From the NCBI RefSeq assembly GCF_015999245.1, contig NZ_JAEAMR010000007.1, positions 744,327-779,219 of the forward strand: a stretch of DNA of 34,893 nt. Direction: 5' to 3'. The stretch comes from Streptomyces sp. AV19 (lineage in GTDB: Bacteria > Actinomycetota > Actinomycetes > Streptomycetales > Streptomycetaceae). Under the pieces are notes generated by a model. The model was not told the DNA's origin, did no database searches, and worked only from the letters and a program-made list of their open reading frames with translations. Position numbers and translations under genes: made by a program. Every line of letters starts with the position of its first letter. Position 1 is the first letter of the stretch. This document shows positions 25,096 through 34,821 of the stretch, piece by piece.

Positions 25096-26592
25096 TCAGG
25101 CGAGGGCCTTGGCGAAGGTCTTCAGGGAGAAGGAGGCCGTCGGCTTCTTGAGCACCCGCCGCACGGCCCCCCAGTCCCCGACGGTCTGGGCGCCGCTGGA
25201 GAGCAGGTCCAGGCCGCCCGCCGCATCGACGTCGTTGTCGTCCTCGCCGTCGACCAGATCCATGACCGTCGGCACCTGGAGGAGCAGGTTCGTCGAACCC
25301 TCCAGCGCCCGCGCGATGTTGGCGGCACCCTTGGCGCCGACGTTCTTGCCCAGCCTGGCCGCCTGCTTGCCCAGGTACTGGAACGCCGGCGACGCCTCCG
25401 AGGCCGCCTTGCCGCCGGCCGCCGCCAGGAACGCCTTGCTGCCCGCGCGGGCGGCGATGGTCACCTTGCCCGCCGTGCCCACCGCACGCATGGTCGTCGA
25501 CGCCGTCCGCACGCCGGTGGCGACCGCCTTGACGCCGGGGATGACGCCCAGCATGTCGGTGCCGAGCTCGACCCAGGTCCCCGGCTTGTCCCAGTCACCC
25601 CGCAGCGCGTGGTCCCCCGCGTGCGCGGCCAGCGAACCCGCCGCCGTGGCCAGCGCGATCGGCCCGGCCAGCGGAGTGAGGACGGGGATGAAGGCGAGCG
25701 CGCCGGCGACGGCGGACACCACGCCCAGGATGTCGCCGAGGATGCCCAGCCAGCCCTTGCCCTTGCTCTCGGCGGCCTTCCGCGCCTCCTCCGCCCGGGC
25801 GTAATCGAACTGGTCCTGCCGGTACTGGACCAGCCGGCGCTCCTCGGCCCAGGTGAGGTCGGCGTGGAACTGGTACTCGCGCTGCACCGTGCGCAGGGCG
25901 TTGACCATGTCCCGCAGGGCGTCCTCGGGGATCTGCTGCGCGGTGTAGTCGCCCGGGTCGAGGATGCGGTTGATCTTGACGGCGTGGCTGCGGACCTGCT
26001 GGCCCTTGTCCTGGTAGAGCTCGTTGACCCGGATGAGGGGCAGCTGCCGGCTGCGGATGAGGTCCTCGATCTCCTGGCGACCGAGCTGGTAGGCCTCCTT
26101 GCCGGCCTCGGCGGCCGCGCCGAACAGGTTCTTCCCGGCGTACAGGGGGTCCCGTTCCAGCTCGTCGATGTAGTGGGGGCCGTGCAGCGAGTCTTCGAGG
26201 AACTGCTCCCCGATGGCCTTCGATGCCTTGGGAAACTCCTGCCGCTCCTCCTTGTCCAGCATGGCCTCGTGCCGCCGGAACACCTCCGGCTTGAGAGTGG
26301 TGCGCAACTCCTGTGCCTGCTTGTTGAGTTCGCGGAGCACGGCGAGGATGCGGGCCTCCTGGTAGATGAACGACCGGTAGAGCCCGAGGAAGACGGCCCG
26401 GTCCTCGGGCCGCTCGGCTCCTTCGCTCAGCTCCCAGAAGCGCGGAGTGCCCTGTGGATCGCGGGTGTAGCGCTCGATGTCCTGGCGTGTGGCGATGACG
26501 ATGGAATCGTCGTTGCCCGGCACGTAGCCGATCCCGCTGTACCAGACCTTCCGCTCGGCGTTGCTGCATTCCGACTGATAGACGGTCCCCAT
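25096..26592 (-). CDS. Large hypothetical protein with central hydrophobic segment
   Basis: The product is 498 residues, unrecognised. Residues 1-270 are charged and largely helical with probable coiled coil (ARILAVLRELNKQAQELRTT; LRTVQREYQFHADLTWAEER). Residues 280-325 are hydrophobic (WLGILGDILGVVSAVAGALA, then FIPVLTPLAG and PIALATAAGS), enough for two membrane passes. The remainder is Ala/Gly-rich helix ending SFSLKTFAKALA. The plan is like large exported or pore-like proteins linked to type VII secretion or polymorphic toxins, but no toxin domain is recognisable. GGAGGG precedes the ATG at 26592. It is followed by the 205-residue gene, 20 bases away. Confidence 0.75.
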   Translation of the reverse strand: MGTVYQSECSNAERKVWYSGIGYVPGNDDSIVIATRQDIERYTRDPQGTPRFWELSEGAERPEDRAVFLGLYRSFIYQEARILAVLRELNKQAQELRTTLKPEVFRRHEAMLDKEERQEFPKASKAIGEQFLEDSLHGPHYIDELERDPLYAGKNLFGAAAEAGKEAYQLGRQEIEDLIRSRQLPLIRVNELYQDKGQQVRSHAVKINRILDPGDYTAQQIPEDALRDMVNALRTVQREYQFHADLTWAEERRLVQYRQDQFDYARAEEARKAAESKGKGWLGILGDILGVVSAVAGALAFIPVLTPLAGPIALATAAGSLAAHAGDHALRGDWDKPGTWVELGTDMLGVIPGVKAVATGVRTASTTMRAVGTAGKVTIAARAGSKAFLAAAGGKAASEASPAFQYLGKQAARLGKNVGAKGAANIARALEGSTNLLLQVPTVMDLVDGEDDNDVDAAGGLDLLSSGAQTVGDWGAVRRVLKKPTASFSLKTFAKALA

Positions 26593-26851
26593 GCGGCGTC
26601 CCTCCGCTCATGGATTTCCCGGCACGTGGTCCGAAATCCTGTTGTCGGAAAGGGAGTTGTGACAAGGGCCGGTTTCGGCCGTCCGGCGGTGGCCGTGGTG
26701 CAGCGTGCACGTACCGTCCGGCGGGAGCGCGTCGGCCGAGCGGTGCCGATGGCGACCGGCCCGGCGCGGGTTCCGGCCCGTACCGGCCGGTGCGTCGGCG
26801 CCTTATCCTGATGTCCGGCACCACACGGGGAGCAACGGGAGGGAGTCCGCC

Positions 26852-27223
26852 ATGGACTGGTGGTGGTGGGCTTTGATCTTCGGAGGGCCGCTGGCGGGCA
26901 TCGCCACCGGCTTCCGCGATTCGGTCAGCGCGGCCCTCGGCAAGCGGCACAAGCGCAAGCTCGAACTGATCGAGGCCAAGCGCGAGGACCGGGCCGCCCT
27001 GGAGGCGGCGGGCAAGCCCCCGGAGCCGGTGTGCGGCTGCGGCCACCACCTCGCGAAGCACGACAAGCAGGGCAAGTGCCACGAGACGGTGCAGGTCCCC
27101 GTCGCCTGGGACGCGGACAAGAAGCCCGTCGGCTACGAGCGCGGGCGCTGCAACTGCCAGCAGTACGTGGGCCCGCAGCCGCTGGCCACCATCTACGCGG
27201 AGGAGCTCACGGAGCTGGGGTGA
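26852..27223 (+). CDS. Small membrane protein with Cys/His-rich cytoplasmic domain
   Basis: The product is 123 residues. A tryptophan-rich segment (MDWWWWALIFGGPLAGIATG) makes an N-terminal membrane helix, followed by a charged helix (about 30-55). The C-terminal part has Cys61, Cys63, His65, His66, Cys76, Cys100 and Cys102 (CGCGHH; GKCHE; RCNCQQ), suggesting a zinc site. The ATG has a GGGAG site. Its function is unknown. It is divergent from the 498-residue gene and convergent with the second Uma2 gene. Confidence 0.7.
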   Translation: MDWWWWALIFGGPLAGIATGFRDSVSAALGKRHKRKLELIEAKREDRAALEAAGKPPEPVCGCGHHLAKHDKQGKCHETVQVPVAWDADKKPVGYERGRCNCQQYVGPQPLATIYAEELTELG

Positions 27224-27232
27224 GGGCCTTCG

Positions 27233-27859
27233 TCAGAGCGGCAGGACGGAGGTGTCCAGCGGCGGGTACGGGTCGGGCAGCGGCAGCTTTCCGCCGAGCT
27301 CGGTGGTCGTGGTGGTGCGGTAGTGGCTCCGGCGGGGGTCCTCCGCGTCGCTGACGGGCTCGGAGTGCACGTACGCGTGGCCGTCCTCGCGATTGATGAC
27401 CACGTAGACCGGGATGCCCGCGGCGGCGTAACTGCGGTACTTGGGACCGGTGTCCGTCTCGTGATTGCTGGACGTCACCTCGCCGACGAGGGCGAGGAGG
27501 TCGGTCGAGTACCAGCCCTTGTGGGCCCTGCGGTATGCCTCGTCCAGCTCGGTGGGCCGGCGACGCAGTACGTAGAAGTCGGGGACGGCGAGGGAGCGCG
27601 TCTCGTCCGCATCCTTCACACCGGTGCGAAACCCCATCCCCATGCCGGCCAGCCGGATTCCGGCAGAGCGCAACTGGTGGTAAAGGTCTCCGGTGACATC
27701 ACCGTGGTCGAAATCCGGCTGCGGTGGCACAACCGCCATCCCCTCGAAGTACTCGGCCCGAATCGGCACCTCGGATGCCTCTTCGAACGCGATCAGCAGA
27801 TCGATGGGGTCCTGCTCGCGCGGCTTGTTCACCGGCTCGGTGATGGGATCGGCGGCCAT
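27233..27859 (-). CDS. Uma2 family protein (second copy)
   Basis: The product is 208 residues. It shows the family pattern AVPDFYVLRR with Asp94, LLALVGEVTSS with Glu127, Lys140 in TGPKYRSYAAAG and the closing VYVVINRED strand. It is clearly diverged from the Uma2 protein at 15325-15903, with a longer insert between the first two acidic residues, so it is not a recent copy. GGAGG precedes the ATG at 27859. It ends nine bases after the stop of the small membrane-protein gene, on the opposite strand. Confidence 0.85.
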   Translation of the reverse strand: MAADPITEPVNKPREQDPIDLLIAFEEASEVPIRAEYFEGMAVVPPQPDFDHGDVTGDLYHQLRSAGIRLAGMGMGFRTGVKDADETRSLAVPDFYVLRRRPTELDEAYRRAHKGWYSTDLLALVGEVTSSNHETDTGPKYRSYAAAGIPVYVVINREDGHAYVHSEPVSDAEDPRRSHYRTTTTTELGGKLPLPDPYPPLDTSVLPL

Positions 27860-27888
27860 CGCTTTCCTCCCTTGTCGCTCATGCCAGG

Positions 27889-29073
27889 CTACGCCCGGAC
27901 CGGGTGCCCCAGCAGCATCGTCGGTGCTCCCGCCACCCGCGTAAGGACGATCACACAGGAGTTCACCCCTTCGAGTTTCAGCTTCTTACGCAGCTCCTCC
28001 GGCTCCACCGCCGAACCGCGCTTCTTGATCACGGCGACGCCGATGCCCCGCTCGCGCACCAGCGCCCGCAGCCGCTTCACGTTGAACGGCAGCACGTCCG
28101 TGATCTCGTACGCCGCCGCGTACGCCGTCGGGCGCAGCTCGTCCGAGGTCACGTACGCGATCGTCTCGTCGATCAGCCCGCCGGCCACCTGCTCGGCGAC
28201 GTCTGCGACGAGGTGGGCGCGGATCACCGCGCCGTCCGGCTCGTAGAGGTAGCGGCCCACGGGGCGGACGGCCGGGTCCGGGAGGCCGGCGCCGGTGAGG
28301 GAGCGCGGGCCGGGCAGGAGGGTGGCGCGGCGGGTGCCCGGGGAGGTGCCGAACCACAGGACGGCCTCCTTCACGTCGCCCCCGTCGGAGATCCACTCCG
28401 CCTCGGCGTCCTCGGGGACGGCCTCGTGCGGGACGCCGGGGGCGATCTTCAGGGCGGCGTGCGGGGCCTTGCGGGCCGCCCCGACGGCCCAGGACAGCGG
28501 CGGGGAGTACGCCTCGGGGTCGAAGATACGGCCCCGGCCGCCGCGCCGCGCCGGGTCCACGAACACCGCGTCGTACCCGTCCGTGTCCACCTCCGCCACG
28601 TCCGCGCAGCGCACCTCGATCAGGTCGGACAGCCCCAGCGCCGCCGCGTTGGCCCGGGCGACCTCGCAGGTCAGCGGGTCGCGGTCGACGGCGAGGACGG
28701 AGATGCCGGCCCGGGCGAGGGCGATCGCGTCGCCGCCGTTGCCGCAGCACAGGTCGGCGAGGCGGCGTACGCCCAGCGCGGCGAAGCGCTCCGCGCGGTA
28801 CGCGGCGACGGAGGCGCGGGTGGCCTGCTCGACGCCGTGGGGCGTGAAGAACATCCGGTACGCGTCCTCCGCGCCGAACTTCGCCACCGCGCGCTGCCGC
28901 AGCCGCGCCTGGCCCAGCGCGGCGGAGACCAGCTCGGCCGGGTGCTCGCGGCGCAGCCGGGTCGCGACGGCCAGCTCCCGCGCCGGGTCGTGGTCGCGCA
29001 GCCCGTCGAGGAGGCGGCGGCCCTCGTCGGTGAGGAGGGCGGTGAAGGCGGTGACATCGGATGGTGCGGACAC
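27889..29073 (-). CDS. Class I SAM-dependent methyltransferase with THUMP-like domain
   Basis: The product is 394 residues. It has an N-terminal helical region, the SAM-binding motif RLADLCCGNGGDAIALA, the acidic loop VLAVDRDP and a VFVDPARRGGRGR motif that stands where N-methyltransferases have their catalytic [D/N]PP[Y/F] type motif. The C-terminus is a THUMP-like domain. The substrate is likely RNA or another large molecule, but this is inferred. I chose the GTG at 29073 (VSAPSDV); GAGAAT lies six bases before it. It is divergent from the deacetylase gene. Confidence 0.85.
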   Translation of the reverse strand: MSAPSDVTAFTALLTDEGRRLLDGLRDHDPARELAVATRLRREHPAELVSAALGQARLRQRAVAKFGAEDAYRMFFTPHGVEQATRASVAAYRAERFAALGVRRLADLCCGNGGDAIALARAGISVLAVDRDPLTCEVARANAAALGLSDLIEVRCADVAEVDTDGYDAVFVDPARRGGRGRIFDPEAYSPPLSWAVGAARKAPHAALKIAPGVPHEAVPEDAEAEWISDGGDVKEAVLWFGTSPGTRRATLLPGPRSLTGAGLPDPAVRPVGRYLYEPDGAVIRAHLVADVAEQVAGGLIDETIAYVTSDELRPTAYAAAYEITDVLPFNVKRLRALVRERGIGVAVIKKRGSAVEPEELRKKLKLEGVNSCVIVLTRVAGAPTMLLGHPVRA

Positions 29074-29153
29074 GGTCCCATTCTCGGTGATGGGATCTCG
29101 GTGAGGGGAGCCGCGCGCATTCGTGGCCGAACACATGGATGAGAATCGGTGGT

Positions 29154-29998
29154 GTGACCCCATCTGCTCGTGCCCTAGTCGCGGCCTGCGCCGCCGCCCT
29201 GCTGCTCTCCGGGTGTTCGGACGCGTCCTCGCCGCCGGAGGACGGGAAGAAGGCCGGGCCGACGGCGTCCGCGTCCGCGAAGCCCGCCCCCGCGAGGACG
29301 CCGTCCGCCGACCCCGCCGCGTACCGCCGCTGGGGCCTGGACAAGCCGCTGGCCCCGCCCCCGCCGCCGCCCGCGCACCGGCTCACGGAGCGCCACAGGG
29401 GCGGTCCGCCGCAGATCGTCCGCCGCGTGCCGACCAAGGACAAGGTCGTCTTCGTGACCTTCGACGACGGGGCCGAGAAGGACCCGAAGCTCCTGGAGAT
29501 GGCCAGGATCTCAAGCTGCCCTTCAGCATGTTCCTGACCGACAGCGCCGCCCGCGCCGGGCGCGGCTACGGCTACTTCGGGAAACTGCGCGCCCCGGGCG
29601 CCGGTGTGCACAACCACACGCTGACCCATCCCAATCTGCGCACCCTGTCCGCCGGGGCGCAGAAGCGGGAGATCTGCGGCCAGCAGGAGGTCCTGAAAAA
29701 GCGGTTCGGCGAGCGGCCGGAGCTGTTCCGCCCGCCGTACGGCAACTACAACGAGGCCACGCTCGCCGCCGCCGGCTCCTGCGGGGTGAAGGCGGTCGTG
29801 CTCTGGCAGGCCACGATGCAGATCAACGACATGAGGTACGCCGAGGCGGGCAAGCTCCGGCCCGGGGACATCGTGCTCGCCCACTTCCGCGGCCCGGCGG
29901 AGCTCAAGGGCACGACGATGACCCGCATGGTGACCAACATGCTGCGGAGCATCCAGCGGCAGGGCTACACCGTGGCGCGGCTGGAGGACTATGTGTGA
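29154..29998 (+). pseudogene. Polysaccharide deacetylase lipoprotein, interrupted by a frameshift
   Basis: The first frame has a lipoprotein signal (VTPSARALVAACAAALLLSG then Cys21), a Pro-rich linker, and the NodB motif FVTFDDG (100-106). It then goes out of frame after LLEMA. The neighbouring frame continues with DLKLPFSMFLTDSAA, HNHTLTHPNL (metal-binding HxxxxH-type motif), RPPYGNYN and DIVLAHF, ending at 29998. Adding one G in CCAGGATC at about 29505 restores one reading frame of about 281 residues. The enzyme family removes acetyl groups from cell-wall or extracellular sugars. I chose the GTG at 29154 because the signal peptide then fits; ATG 29139 is possible. It may be a real pseudogene or a base-call error. 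Confidence 0.8.
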
Positions 29999-30029
29999 CG
30001 TCCGCGGGGCGCCGCGCTCGGGTGAGGAA

Positions 30030-30056
30030 TTGGCACTCCGCTTGACCGAGTGCTAA
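30030..30056. promoter_or_regulatory. CIRCE operator 1 (HrcA site)
   Basis: TTGGCACTC-N9-GAGTGCTAA at 30030-30056 matches the CIRCE consensus TTAGCACTC-N9-GAGTGCTAA except for one base in the left arm. The groE promoter -35 box lies within its spacer. The HrcA repressor is expected to bind. Confidence 0.93.
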
Positions 30057-30070
30057 GCGCGTCATAGTCT
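30042..30070 (+). promoter_or_regulatory. groES-groEL1 promoter
   Basis: TTGACC at 30042-30047 and TAGTCT at 30065-30070 are separated by 17 bases. It overlaps the first CIRCE, and the second CIRCE begins about at the transcription start. Confidence 0.75.
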
Positions 30071-30078
30071 CGGCTCCG

Positions 30079-30105
30079 TTGGCACTCTCCACCGGTGAGT
30101 GCCAA
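30079..30105. promoter_or_regulatory. CIRCE operator 2 (HrcA site)
   Basis: TTGGCACTC-N9-GAGTGCCAA at 30079-30105 is a symmetrical CIRCE variant just downstream of the predicted -10 box, about 100 bases before groES. Two CIRCE sites would allow tighter repression. Confidence 0.92.
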
Positions 30106-30205
30106 ACACAGCGACGGGCAGGTCCGGCACCCGCGACGACGGATCGACCTGGTCGCCACCTCAGACAGTTAACCCCGTGAGATCTCCGAAGGGGGAGGTC
30201 GGATC

Positions 30206-30514
30206 GTGACGACCACCAGCTCCAAGGTTGCCATCAAGCCGCTCGAGGACCGCATTGTGGTCCAGCCGCTCGACGCCGAGCAGACCACGGCCTCTGGCCT
30301 GGTCATCCCGGACACCGCGAAGGAGAAGCCCCAGGAGGGCGCCGTCCTGGCCGTGGGCCCGGGCCGCTTCGAGAACGGCGAGCGCCTGCCGCTCGACGTC
30401 AAGGTCGGCGACGTCGTGCTCTACAGCAAGTACGGCGGCACCGAGGTGAAGTACAACGGCGACGAGTACCTCGTCCTCTCGGCCCGCGACGTGCTCGCGA
30501 TCATCGAGAAGTAA
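30206..30514 (+). CDS. groES: Co-chaperonin GroES
   Basis: The product is 102 residues, the ring-shaped cap of the GroEL chaperonin. It has [20 protein letters not shown], the flexible mobile-loop region (about 20-35), [29 protein letters not shown] and the C-terminal [17 protein letters not shown] ending. The GTG at 30206 is preceded by GGGGGAGG at 30191-30198. It is the first gene of the HrcA-controlled groE operon with groEL1 133 bases downstream. Confidence 0.97.
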   Translation: MTTTSSKVAIKPLEDRIVVQPLDAEQTTASGLVIPDTAKEKPQEGAVLAVGPGRFENGERLPLDVKVGDVVLYSKYGGTEVKYNGDEYLVLSARDVLAIIEK

Positions 30515-30550
30515 TTCACCCGAAGCTTCCAAGACTTCGAAGCTTTTGAT

Positions 30551-30597
30551 CTGCGCCCCGGGTGCCCGAGTCCACCAACCGGGCGGCCGGGGCGCAG
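30551..30597 (+). other. Intercistronic hairpin between groES and groEL1
   Basis: CTGCGCCCCGG at 30551-30561 pairs with CCGGGGCGCAG at 30587-30597, with an inner GCCCG/CGGGC pair. It is a strong stem and could be an mRNA processing or attenuation site that adjusts GroES to GroEL1 amounts. Directly upstream the sequence CGAAGCTT is repeated. Confidence 0.6.
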
Positions 30598-30644
30598 TTC
30601 GTCCGAGAGACCCGGCTCAGCCGAGAGATACGGCGAAGGATTAA

Positions 30645-32270
<1,626 letters not shown>

Positions 32271-32288
32271 GCCACGCGCTGAAGGCCA

Positions 32289-32327
32289 CGGAGGCCCGGC
32301 ACCCCGTCGCGGGGTGCCGGGCCTCCG
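32289..32327. terminator. Strong hairpin terminator after groEL1
   Basis: A perfect 18-bp stem (32289-32306 with 32310-32327) closes on a three-base TCG loop. It stands between the groEL1 stop and the stop of the convergent SDR gene at 32334, so it can serve both. Confidence 0.88.
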
Positions 32328-32333
32328 GCGTGC

Positions 32334-33107
32334 TCAGTTCGGGCCGTACTTGCGGCCCGTGGTGGACGACACCCGCGACAGCGCCGCGCGCGGCACGAAC
32401 TTCGACAGCCCGGTCAGCGCCTTGTAGCGCGGGTCCGGGACCGACAGGGACTTGCCGCGCGCCAGGTCCTTGAGCGCCGCGTCCACCAGCCGGTCCGCGT
32501 CCAGCCACATCCAGCCCGGGATGTTGTCCGTCCCCATCCCGGCCCGCTCGTGGAACTCGGTGCGCACGAAGCCCGGGCACAGCGCCATCAGCCGCACCCC
32601 GCTGCCCGCCAGGTCCCGCGCCGCGCCCTGGGTGAACTGCACGACCCACGCCTTGCTCGCCCCGTAGGTGCCGCGCGGCACGAACGCGGCGACCGACGCC
32701 ACGTTGACCACGCCGCCGCGCCGGCGCTCGCGCATCCCGCGGGCGGCCGCCATCGTCAGCCGCAGCACCGCCTCGCAGTGCACCTTGAGCATGGTGAGCT
32801 CGTCCTGGACGGGAACCTCCAGGAAGCGGCCCTTGTTGCCGAAGCCGGCGTTGTTGACCAGCAGATCGACCGGGTGCTTGCGGTCGGAGAGCCGGGACTC
32901 GACGGCGGCGACGCCCTCCTCCGTCGCCAGGTCGGCCCGCAGCACCTCGGCCTCCACCCGGTGCCGGTCGTGCAGCTCGGTCGCCTGCTCGCTCAGCCGC
33001 TTCTCGTCGCGGGCCACGAGGACCAGGTTGTGACCTTCGGAGGCGAGCCGTCGCGCGAAGGCCGCGCCGATGCCGGCCGTCGCTCCCGTGATCAGTGCAG
33101 TCGTCAT
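32334..33107 (-). CDS. Short-chain dehydrogenase/reductase
   Basis: The product is 257 residues of the classical SDR group. It has the nucleotide-binding TGATAGIG (7-14), NNAG (85-88), and the catalytic Ser138, Tyr148 and Lys152 in ASVAAF and YGASK. The ARG segment after LVLV (31-33) suggests a preference for NADPH. The substrate is unknown. It lies 26 bases downstream of the MOSC gene on the same strand, so the two probably form an operon. It is convergent with groEL1. Confidence 0.9.
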   Translation of the reverse strand: MTTALITGATAGIGAAFARRLASEGHNLVLVARDEKRLSEQATELHDRHRVEAEVLRADLATEEGVAAVESRLSDRKHPVDLLVNNAGFGNKGRFLEVPVQDELTMLKVHCEAVLRLTMAAARGMRERRRGGVVNVASVAAFVPRGTYGASKAWVVQFTQGAARDLAGSGVRLMALCPGFVRTEFHERAGMGTDNIPGWMWLDADRLVDAALKDLARGKSLSVPDPRYKALTGLSKFVPRAALSRVSSTTGRKYGPN

Positions 33108-33133
33108 GAGGGAACGTTAGTGCCCGGTGGGCC

Positions 33134-33835
33134 TCACCCGTTGCCGGGGCGGTACACGGCGGAGCGCGCCGACTCCTCGGCCTTGCGCCGGAGTTCGGGG
33201 TGCAGGGCGTCGCCCGCCGCCAGAACGCGGGGCAGCAGCGTCCGCTCCGTCGTCCGCGCGCGGAAGGCGAAGGAGACCGACACCTCGTGCCCGGGGCGGT
33301 GGACGACGGTGACGGGATCACCCGCACGGACCTCCCCGGGTTCGAGCACCCGCAGGTACGCGCCCGGGGCGGCGGCCTCGGTGAACCGCCGCACCCAGCC
33401 GTTCTCGCCCAGCCAGGTGGCGAACGTCCGGCAGGGGATCCGCGGCGCGGTCACCTCCAGCAGCAGGCGCCCGCCCACCCGCCAGCGCTCCCCGATCCGC
33501 GCGCCGGACACGTCCACTCCCACGGTGGTGAGGTTCTCGCCGAACGAGCCGTCCGGCAGCGTCCGCCCCAGCGCGCGCTCCCAGTCGTCGAGGTCCTCGC
33601 GGGCGAACGCGTACACCGCCTGGTCGTCGCCGCCGTGGTGGCGCAGCGAGACGATCGTGTCCCCGGCGAGGCCGCTGCCGGCCACCCCCTTGGGGCCCGG
33701 GGCGGCCACGGCGACGGGGCCCGCCGCGGGACGCTTGTCGATGCCCGAGCCCAGCCCCTCGGTGAAGGAGGAACCGGGGGCGGAGCGGTCGGCGGCCGTC
33801 GCGGCACGGCCGGTGTTCACGGAGAGGACGCGCAT
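33134..33835 (-). CDS. MOSC domain-containing protein (YiiM-like)
   Basis: The product is 233 residues. MOSC domains bind sulfur or molybdenum-cofactor intermediates. It shows VLSVNTGR, GLAGDTIVSLRHHGGDDQAV, SFGENLTTVGVD, IGERWRVGGRLLLEVTAPRI and PCRTFA with the conserved sulfur-binding Cys. The exact reaction is unknown; YiiM-type proteins take part in reduction of N-hydroxylated bases. The ATG at 33835 is 80 bases from the divergent LysR regulator, whose product may control it. Confidence 0.85.
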   Translation of the reverse strand: MRVLSVNTGRAATAADRSAPGSSFTEGLGSGIDKRPAAGPVAVAAPGPKGVAGSGLAGDTIVSLRHHGGDDQAVYAFAREDLDDWERALGRTLPDGSFGENLTTVGVDVSGARIGERWRVGGRLLLEVTAPRIPCRTFATWLGENGWVRRFTEAAAPGAYLRVLEPGEVRAGDPVTVVHRPGHEVSVSFAFRARTTERTLLPRVLAAGDALHPELRRKAEESARSAVYRPGNG

Positions 33836-33903
33836 CGTCCGAGCGTAGGCGGCCGTGGCTCAAAGCGTCGACCTGATTGTTTCCGGTCCCTCCAAGCGGG
33901 GCT

Positions 33904-33909
33904 TATGCT
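33904..33909 (+). promoter_or_regulatory. Putative -10 box of the LysR gene
   Basis: TATGCT sits six bases before the ATG of the LysR gene, while GAAGG is immediately before the ATG and too near to be an ordinary ribosome site. A leaderless start is therefore likely. Confidence 0.4.
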
Positions 33910-33915
33910 CGAAGG

Positions 33916-34821
33916 ATGATCGAGGCACGCCATCTGAGAGTGCTGCGCGCGGTCGCCGGCACCGGTTCGTTCTCGGCCGCCGCCCGCGAGCTGGGCTGCA
34001 CCCAGCCCGCGGTCAGCCAGCAGATGAAGGCCCTGGAGCAGTCCGCCGGGACCCCGCTGCTGATCCGCACCGGCCGTGAGATGCGGCTCACCGAGGCCGG
34101 CGAGGCCCTCGTCCGGCACGCCGCCGGGATCCTCGCCGGGCTCACCGCCGCCGAGGAGGAGATCGCCGCCATCGCCGGGCTGCGCGCGGGCCGGGTGCGG
34201 CTGGTCTCGTTCTCCAGCGGCAGCTCCACCTTGGTGCCCACCGCCCTGGCCGAGATGCGGTCCGCCCACCCCGGCACCCTGGTCTCCCTCGTCGAGGCCG
34301 AACCGCCGCGCGCGGTGGGCATGTTGCGGGCCGGCGACGTGGACGTCGCGCTGGCCTTCCGCTACCCCGAGGTGCGCGGCGGGGAGGCGGCCGCCGAGTG
34401 GGACGACCTGGTGGTGCGGCCGCTGCTGACCGACCGGCTGGTGGGGGTCGTGCCCGAGGGGCACCCGCTGGCGGACGCGGAGCGGGTGGCGATCGGCGAG
34501 TTCGCCGACGAGCCGTGGATCGCGGGCTGCCCGCGCTGCCGCCGGCACCTGGTGGAGGTCTGCGAGAGCGCCGGGTTCACGCCCCGGATCGACTTCGCGA
34601 CGGACGACTACCCGGCCGTCTTCGGCCTGGTGGGAGCCGGGCTCGGGGTCGCGGTGATGCCGGAGCTGGCGGTGGAGTCCGTCCGGCACAAGGGGGCCCG
34701 GACCGTCCCGGTCGAGCCCGTGGTGCAGCGCGAGATCGTGGCCCTGACCCTGCCGGACCTGGCGCGCGTGCCCGCCGTCGCGCGGATGCTGGACCACCTG
34801 ACGGCCGCCGCGCGCCGCTGA
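33916..34821 (+). CDS. LysR-family transcriptional regulator
   Basis: The product is 301 residues. The N-terminal HTH (SFSAAARELGCTQPAVSQQM, about 18-37) and LLIRTGREMRLTEAGEALV are typical. The remainder is the two-lobed LysR substrate-binding domain, with VRLVSFSSGSST, DVDVALAF and GAGLGVAVMPELAVE. It is divergent from the MOSC-SDR pair and, as LysR proteins often do, may regulate that operon as well as itself. The inducer is unknown. Confidence 0.92.
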   Translation: MIEARHLRVLRAVAGTGSFSAAARELGCTQPAVSQQMKALEQSAGTPLLIRTGREMRLTEAGEALVRHAAGILAGLTAAEEEIAAIAGLRAGRVRLVSFSSGSSTLVPTALAEMRSAHPGTLVSLVEAEPPRAVGMLRAGDVDVALAFRYPEVRGGEAAAEWDDLVVRPLLTDRLVGVVPEGHPLADAERVAIGEFADEPWIAGCPRCRRHLVEVCESAGFTPRIDFATDDYPAVFGLVGAGLGVAVMPELAVESVRHKGARTVPVEPVVQREIVALTLPDLARVPAVARMLDHLTAAARR

